Shown here: positions 34,015-38,682 of the stretch, in pieces
How positions within the stretch are numbered: position 1 is the stretch's first letter
How the letters are laid out: the number at the start of each line of letters is the position of its first letter
Assembly (NCBI RefSeq): GCF_028705895.1
Contig: NZ_JAQWCQ010000034.1
Location: 1-38,682, forward strand
Length of the DNA stretch: 38,682 bases
Reading direction: 5' to 3'
From: Massilibacteroides sp.
GTDB taxonomy: Bacteria; Bacteroidota; Bacteroidia; Bacteroidales; Tannerellaceae
Position numbers and translations under genes: made by a program
The notes under the pieces: generated by a model
What the model saw: only the letters and a program-made list of their open reading frames with translations
Database searches by the model: none
What the model was told of the DNA's origin: nothing

Positions 34015-35489
34015 ATTCTTATGCCAAAACTAAGTGTAATATCCATCGTAGAATGTTCTACGTCTTCGTAATATCTATAATGTGTACGACGAAAGAATTG
34101 CCGGCTTGTCAATAGAATATTCCAGTTTTGAGGGGAAGAATACATCAAATTGGTGCTAAACACAGTTAACCGGGCATTACCGGTATCTCCTTGGACATTT
34201 AATGTCAAAGGATCGACCGTAGTCCAATCTATATTGGGTTCATACCCTTTCCATGTGAAGATATGATAGTTCTCACCTTGCAAGAGAAAACTCCAACTTT
34301 TTTTATAAGTAATACCTATCGAGTTCTTCAGGCTATACCCGCTTCCCATATTATAATCCCGGTTATCCACTTTAAAATAATCCGACGTACTAGCCCCAAG
34401 CAACACCGTATTAGCATAAACTTCTGCAAAAATCGCGACAGGATTAGAAGGAGTTTCTTTTCTTTGATAAATAAGCCCACCACCAAACGCTGCAGCTTCG
34501 GAAATACGATAAGGAGCTATTGCTTCCCCGTCTTTTCCCATTTTAAGTTTTGAATCATAATAATCAAAATGCTGAAATATACCAGCTGTTAAATTTTTAT
34601 TTTCTTTTGTCCATATATTTTTTCCCCAAATAGCACCTATCGCATTTACCTGAGAGATGAGCGGTTGGTCTGAAAAGAAATCCGCCCCAAGTTTTAAATG
34701 AAACCACTCATAAGGAGAGAAATAATCGTCTTCGTATAAATCTCCATAATCAACACGTAATGTTAGATTCATTCCTGCCGACTTATTATCTAAATTTTCT
34801 TCTTCTGCCAGATAACGTCCTCCAAGACTAACCGTAAAATCAACTGGAACTTTTTCGAAAGCACGACCTTTATAAACACGAGACTTCCAGGCATCGCCCG
34901 AAATAAGACGGTTTAACCCTCGAATCGGCGAAATAACACCTGACAGAATTTCTCTTCCAACCCTTTCAGCTCCGGAAGATCGATCATCAAGAAACAGATC
35001 AGAGAGTCTATAGGTTATCTCACCCAATTCAATACCACCAAAGGACGTGGCAAACATATCATTGATAGAAGGTGATTCAATTTCCATAAAGAACTCCCAC
35101 ATCAAACTTCCTCCGATTGTATATGGTATAGATTCCCAGAAACTCATACCATTACTTCTTGCCGAATTAAAATACAGTGAGCCATGATATGGATGTGCAA
35201 AAAGATTGGTTGAAAACATATCCGTATCCCATACGGGCAATGTCTTCAGATTTCTTTTTATAGAGTGACTATTGATTTTTGCAAAATCTTCATTCATTAT
35301 AAATCTATCAAAAGCCCACACTCCCATGTTCAGACCAAAAACCTCTCCGGCAGCTTTCCAAGGCTGTTTCTGAATGACCCTTATTGAATCAGAAGTATAA
35401 TTTCTTTTTTTTTCTTGGGGAATTGTCTGTCCATTCACGGCAAAGACAGAGATACAGAACAATAGTAGTATGAGATAATATTTTGTCAT
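34011..35489 (-). CDS. DUF3943 outer-membrane-type protein
   Basis: 492 aa from the ATG at 35489 (MTKYYLILLLFCISVFAVNG), which gives a Sec signal peptide with cleavage near NGQ; an in-frame start at 35537 is less likely. The segment KAAGEVFGLNMGVWAFDRF near residue 48 and the NLFAHPYHGSLYFNSAR region are the DUF3943 hallmarks. The remainder alternates aromatic and polar residues and ends in a strand-like ITLSFGIRI, which suggests a beta-barrel in the outer membrane. The function is unknown. It is convergent with the ABC-F gene, and the two stop codons share the 4 bp CTAA at 34011-34014, so no terminator fits between them. Confidence 0.85.
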   Translation of the reverse strand: MTKYYLILLLFCISVFAVNGQTIPQEKKRNYTSDSIRVIQKQPWKAAGEVFGLNMGVWAFDRFIMNEDFAKINSHSIKRNLKTLPVWDTDMFSTNLFAHPYHGSLYFNSARSNGMSFWESIPYTIGGSLMWEFFMEIESPSINDMFATSFGGIELGEITYRLSDLFLDDRSSGAERVGREILSGVISPIRGLNRLISGDAWKSRVYKGRAFEKVPVDFTVSLGGRYLAEEENLDNKSAGMNLTLRVDYGDLYEDDYFSPYEWFHLKLGADFFSDQPLISQVNAIGAIWGKNIWTKENKNLTAGIFQHFDYYDSKLKMGKDGEAIAPYRISEAAAFGGGLIYQRKETPSNPVAIFAEVYANTVLLGASTSDYFKVDNRDYNMGSGYSLKNSIGITYKKSWSFLLQGENYHIFTWKGYEPNIDWTTVDPLTLNVQGDTGNARLTVFSTNLMYSSPQNWNILLTSRQFFRRTHYRYYEDVEHSTMDITLSFGIRI

Positions 35490-35609
35490 CCGCTTTATGT
35501 AATCGTTAGAAAAAGCAAAGCTATATATAATAAACAAGGCATTATTAGTTTGGTTTAAATTATGATTGGGTTATAGTTTCATAAATGGATAAGCTAAACA
35601 TTAATTCAT

Positions 35610-35617
35610 TATTTTTG
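35610..35617 (+). promoter_or_regulatory. Candidate -7 element for the TRIC-like gene
   Basis: TATTTTTG matches TAnnTTTG and lies 14 bp before the ATG at 35632, so the leader would be very short. No -33 element was recognised. Confidence 0.45.
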
Positions 35618-35631
35618 CAGAAAAAAACAGA

Positions 35632-36243
35632 ATGATAGATTTTATAACCGCATGCGACTATCTGGGAACATTTGCCTTTGCAATTAGTGGGATCAGACTT
35701 GCTTCTGCTAAACAATTTGATTGGTTCGGAGCCTATGTTGTTGGATTGGTTACGGCCGTCGGAGGAGGTACGGTAAGAGATATCTTATTAAACGCAAGTC
35801 CTTTTTGGATGGAACAGCCTTCTTATCTGATTATCTCAGGATTGGCACTCTTATACGTCATCATTTTCAGAAAATATTTGATCCGACTGAATAATACCCT
35901 CTTTACATTTGACGCTATTGGTTTGGGATTGTTTGTCGTGGTAGGAATTTCTAAAACATTAAGTTTTGGTTTCCCCATGTGGGTCGCTATTGTAATGGGC
36001 ACAATAACAGGTTCTTTCGGAGGAATGACTCGTGATATTTTAATTAATGAAGAACCATTGGTCTTTCGTAAAGATATATATGCCCTTGCTTGCGTTTTTG
36101 GCGGTATAATTTATTATATATGCCTACTCTGCGGACTTGATGACTCTCTGACACAATTTCTGGCAGCCGTCAGCGTATTTATTGTACGTGTTGTTGCTGT
36201 TAAATACCATATAAGCGTTCCCGTATTAAAGGGAGAAGAGTAA
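35632..36243 (+). CDS. Trimeric intracellular cation channel (TRIC/UPF0126) family protein
   Basis: 203 aa with seven hydrophobic segments, an inner-membrane protein. The family consists of two similar halves, both visible here: DYLGTFAFAISGIRLASAK with GGGTVRDILL in the first, and DAIGLGLFVVVGISKTLSFG with GGMTRDILI in the second. The glycine-rich GG(G/M)TRD loops line the pore in TRIC channels, which conduct potassium or other monovalent cations. The bacterial role is little studied. It is 37 bp upstream of the asparaginase gene, which has its own candidate promoter. Confidence 0.9.
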   Translation: MIDFITACDYLGTFAFAISGIRLASAKQFDWFGAYVVGLVTAVGGGTVRDILLNASPFWMEQPSYLIISGLALLYVIIFRKYLIRLNNTLFTFDAIGLGLFVVVGISKTLSFGFPMWVAIVMGTITGSFGGMTRDILINEEPLVFRKDIYALACVFGGIIYYICLLCGLDDSLTQFLAAVSVFIVRVVAVKYHISVPVLKGEE

Positions 36244-36252
36244 ATTATTTAT

Positions 36253-36260
36253 TACCTTTG
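36253..36260 (+). promoter_or_regulatory. Candidate -7 element for ansA
   Basis: TACCTTTG matches TAnnTTTG and lies 20 bp before the ATG at 36281, just after the stop of the TRIC-like gene at 36243. Confidence 0.5.
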
Positions 36261-36280
36261 TAACATAACAACGATAAAAC

Positions 36281-37342
36281 ATGAACACGCTGCAGGAAAA
36301 AGTTTCTATCTTATTAATCTATACCGGTGGAACAATCGGCATGATAGAAAACTCCGAAACAGGTGTACTGGAGTCTTTTAATTTTGAACACTTGAAAGAT
36401 AATATGCCTGAATTAAAGAAACTCGGGTATATCATTGACTCCCTACAATTTGACCCGCCTATGGACTCGTCAGAAATGGGTCCTGAATCCTGGAAGAAAT
36501 TGGTTCGTATTATCTCTGAAAACTACCAAAGATATGACGGATTCGTTATCCTTCACGGAACAGACACCATGTCTTTTACGGCTTCAGCACTTAGTTTCAT
36601 GCTTGAGAATCTGAGTAAACCGGTTATACTTACCGGTTCTCAGTTACCAATCGGTATGTTAAGAACGGATGGAAAAGAAAATCTGATTACTGCTATTGAA
36701 ATTGCTGCAGCTAAAGAAAATGGCATGCCTGTAGTTCCGGAAGTATGTATTTTTTTTGAAAACAGTTTGCTTAGAGGCAACAGAACACGTAAAATAAATG
36801 CAGATAATTTTAATGCTTTTCGTTCCTATAATTATCCTGCACTTGCGCATGCTGGCATCTATATAAAATACGATACAACACAAATTTACCATCCTGTGTT
36901 ACGCAAACCTCTCAAAGCGCATTATTTATTAGATCGGAATATTGCTATTCTGAAGCTATTTCCCGGAATATCACAACAGGTAGTTGAAAGTATCTTGAAT
37001 ATACCGGGACTAAAAGGAGTAGTCATGGAAACATTTGGTAGTGGAAATGCGCCAAGTTATGAATGGCTTTTAAAAATGCTAAAAGAAGCTGTTGGACGAG
37101 GAATTGTTATAGTAAATGTGTCTCAATGTATTGCAGGAAGTGTGGAAATGCTTCGTTATGAGACTGGACATAAATTGTTGGAAGCCGGAGTAATCAGTGG
37201 TTATGATTCCACAACGGAAAGTGCCGTAGCAAAACTTATGTTTTTGTTTGGGCATGGCTTATCTCCTGAAGAAGTTATTGAGCATATGAACTGTTCTCTT
37301 ATCGGAGAAATTACTATTCCGGAGAACTTCCAGCATAAATAA
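36281..37342 (+). CDS. ansA: Type I (cytosolic) asparaginase
   Basis: 353 aa with no signal peptide, so cytosolic. The first catalytic motif is LLIYTGGTIGMIE, with the nucleophile Thr15 in TGGTIG. The second is VILHGTDTMSFTASALSFML, with the Thr-Asp pair. LTGSQLPIGMLRTDG and ETFGSGNAP are further conserved blocks of the family. It hydrolyses L-asparagine to aspartate and ammonia (EC 3.5.1.1). The length is typical of the type I form, rather than the exported type II. The metallo-beta-lactamase-fold gene follows 41 bp downstream. Confidence 0.95.
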   Translation: MNTLQEKVSILLIYTGGTIGMIENSETGVLESFNFEHLKDNMPELKKLGYIIDSLQFDPPMDSSEMGPESWKKLVRIISENYQRYDGFVILHGTDTMSFTASALSFMLENLSKPVILTGSQLPIGMLRTDGKENLITAIEIAAAKENGMPVVPEVCIFFENSLLRGNRTRKINADNFNAFRSYNYPALAHAGIYIKYDTTQIYHPVLRKPLKAHYLLDRNIAILKLFPGISQQVVESILNIPGLKGVVMETFGSGNAPSYEWLLKMLKEAVGRGIVIVNVSQCIAGSVEMLRYETGHKLLEAGVISGYDSTTESAVAKLMFLFGHGLSPEEVIEHMNCSLIGEITIPENFQHK

Positions 37343-37383
37343 ACAAAGAGTTGAGGATTTAAATGTGTGGAGATTATTAGGAT

Positions 37384-38187
37384 ATGAAACTATCATTTCT
37401 ATGTTTGGCCAGTGGCAGCAGTGGAAACTGCTACTATTTAGGGACACAAGAATACGGAATACTTATTGATGCCGGCATTGGCATACGCACCATAAAAAAA
37501 GTATTAAAGGACAGAGGGATTGACTTTGAACGTGTAATCGGAGTTATCATTACACATGATCATGCAGATCACATAAAAACAGTAGGCTGTTTAGGCGAAA
37601 AATATAATATTCCTATTTATGCAACAGAGATGGTACACAGAGGAATAGAAAAAAGCCGTTATGTAGAAGAAGTACTCTATCAATCTAAACGAATTATTGA
37701 AAAAGAAATTTCTTTTCAGATTAAAGATTTTAGAATAACAGCATTTGAAGTTCCTCACGACAGTACCGATAATGTAGGATACTATATTGAATTCGGAGAA
37801 CAACGATTCACCATAGCAACTGACGTAGGCCATATCACGGAAACAATTTCCAAATACCTTTGTAAAGCAAACAGACTCATTCTGGAAGCCAATTACGATG
37901 AAGAGATGCTCAAATTCGGTTCCTATCCTGCATTTCTAAAAGAACGTGTATCAAGCCCTACCGGTCATTTAAGCAACCGTGAAGCCGCAGAATTTCTTGC
38001 GACACATTACACTCCTGAATTGAAAGACGTTTGGCTTTGCCATCTAAGCAAAGACAACAACCACCCGGAATTAGTATATAAAACAATAGATATCAGGCTA
38101 TTTCAGGAAGGCGTACGCGTAGGTAAGGATATATCTTTACATGTTTTGAAACGAACTACTCCATCAGAAGTTTTCGTGTTTGAATAA
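37384..38187 (+). CDS. Metallo-beta-lactamase-fold hydrolase, YycJ/WalJ-like
   Basis: 267 aa, cytosolic. The start MKLSFLCLASGSSGNCYYLG is the characteristic opening of the YycJ/WalJ group. The metal-binding motif ITHDHADH has His58, His60, Asp62 and His63. Further ligands are expected at FEVPHDSTDNVGYYIEFG and IATDVGHITE, and LEANYDEEML and LCHLSKDNNHPE follow. Members of this group are single-strand or 5' exonuclease-like hydrolases linked to DNA repair in Firmicutes; the role in Bacteroidetes is not established. The tRNA-Lys gene follows, with its own promoter. Confidence 0.9.
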   Translation: MKLSFLCLASGSSGNCYYLGTQEYGILIDAGIGIRTIKKVLKDRGIDFERVIGVIITHDHADHIKTVGCLGEKYNIPIYATEMVHRGIEKSRYVEEVLYQSKRIIEKEISFQIKDFRITAFEVPHDSTDNVGYYIEFGEQRFTIATDVGHITETISKYLCKANRLILEANYDEEMLKFGSYPAFLKERVSSPTGHLSNREAAEFLATHYTPELKDVWLCHLSKDNNHPELVYKTIDIRLFQEGVRVGKDISLHVLKRTTPSEVFVFE

Positions 38188-38215
38188 AATGCTACGGGAG
38201 AAAAACAAATAAAAG

Positions 38216-38247
38216 TTTGCAGAGAAAAAATTAAACACATATCTTTG
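38216..38247 (+). promoter_or_regulatory. Promoter of the tRNA-Lys gene
   Basis: A -33 TTTG at 38216-38219 and a -7 TATCTTTG at 38240-38247 are separated by 20 bp, the normal Bacteroidetes spacing. It is the best complete promoter in the window and lies 22 bp before the tRNA 5' end. Confidence 0.8.
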
Positions 38248-38268
38248 CACCCGCAATAAAAGCAAAAA

Positions 38269-38341
38269 GACTTGGTAGCTCAGTTGGTAGAGCAAATGAC
38301 TCTTAATCATTGGGTCGAGGGTTCGAGCCCCTCCCAGGTCA
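38269..38341 (+). tRNA. tRNA-Lys (anticodon CTT)
   Basis: A 73-nt cloverleaf without an encoded CCA. The acceptor arms GACTTGG and CCAGGTC pair perfectly, followed by discriminator A at 38341. The D-arm is GCTCAGTTGGTAGAGC. The anticodon arm is AATGA-CTCTTAA-TCATT with anticodon CTT, reading the lysine codon AAG. The T-arm is GAGGG-TTCGAGC-CCCTC. The strong promoter just upstream and the terminator just downstream define a single-gene unit. Confidence 0.97.
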
Positions 38342-38356
38342 CTTCTTGAGAAAAAT

Positions 38357-38397
38357 AAAATCCCCAATCGGTTAATTATAAGCCTTTTGGGGATTTT
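38357..38397 (+). terminator. Rho-independent terminator of tRNA-Lys
   Basis: AAAATCCCCAA (38357-38367) pairs with TTGGGGATTTT (38387-38397) over 11 bp, and the right arm ends in a T-rich run. It lies 15 bp after the tRNA 3' end. Confidence 0.85.
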
Positions 38398-38400
38398 TGT

Positions 38401-38682
38401 TTTATGAGTTGCACAACATTTGCAAAATATATCAGTAAATATTTTAAATCACTTAATAAAATATGTTAATTGAAAATGTGATAGTATAAAAATTAAAAAT
38501 GATTTTATATTAAATGCAAGTATTTTATATTTTGTTGTTAATTTTAGATTATATGGGATCAGCGGATTTTCTCGGTGGATATCCTTCCTTTCATACGTAA
38601 ATTATGTCTGTGAAATCACGTTTAAATAGGTGATTTCGGTTAATAACTCAATTTTTAGACAAAGAAAAGGCAGCACTCTTCT
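38401..38682. other. Gene-free end of window with an 8-bp inverted repeat
   Basis: AT-rich sequence with no plausible reading frame of useful length on either strand. GAAATCAC (38612-38619) and GTGATTTC (38630-38637) form an inverted repeat with a 10-nt loop. It could be the leader of a gene beyond the window or the flank of an element inserted after the tRNA gene; neither can be shown here. Confidence 0.5.

Overview
The window looks like a chromosomal segment of an anaerobic gut-type Bacteroidales (Bacteroides/Parabacteroides-like). The evidence is two SusC/SusD pairs, an ECF sigma/FecR pair, class III ribonucleotide reductase, promoters of the Bacteroidetes TAnnTTTG type, few Shine-Dalgarno sequences, and a 29-codon COX24-type basic gene next to HU. 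The genus cannot be fixed from the sequence alone.

Region 1 (1-10956, all leftward) is a carbohydrate-utilisation locus with no glycoside hydrolase. In transcription order it has a two-domain DUF1080 lipoprotein, a Tat-type Gfo/Idh/MocA oxidoreductase, an exported xylose-isomerase-like TIM barrel, an ECF sigma factor, a FecR anti-sigma factor, a SusC transporter with an N-terminal STN signalling domain, a SusD lipoprotein, and the start of an FAD oxidoreductase cut by the window edge. The enzyme set suggests glycoside cleavage through keto-sugar intermediates. Control by cell-surface signalling (SusC to FecR to sigma) is implied by the domains.

Region 2 (11153-14435, leftward) holds nrdD-nrdG behind a well-formed cobalamin riboswitch and ahead of a long hairpin terminator. 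Region 3 (14687-15720) is an isolated divergent pair: an S24-type repressor whose two catalytic positions are both Asn, and a tiny helix-turn-helix gene, with a palindrome between them.

Region 4 (15899-29179) is a second hydrolase-free sugar locus. It has SusC (no STN domain) and SusD, a convergent AraC regulator, and then a rightward operon: Tat-type Gfo/Idh/MocA oxidoreductase, two exported DUF6807 (PmoA-like) proteins, an SDR of the fructuronate-reductase type, mannonate dehydratase, and a lipoprotein oxidoreductase. The last enzymes point to a uronic-acid-containing substrate.

Region 5 (29181-38682) is housekeeping: RNase E/G, the COX24-like gene, HU, a PlsC acyltransferase, an ABC-F ATPase, a DUF3943 protein, a TRIC-type channel, type I asparaginase, a YycJ-like metallo-beta-lactamase-fold protein and tRNA-Lys(CTT). 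The last roughly 280 bases carry no recognisable gene.

The most unusual structure is a pair of intergenic arrays, one in each sugar locus (5515-5598 and 24673-24734). Each has three copies of an 18-bp imperfect palindrome spaced at exactly 22 bp.
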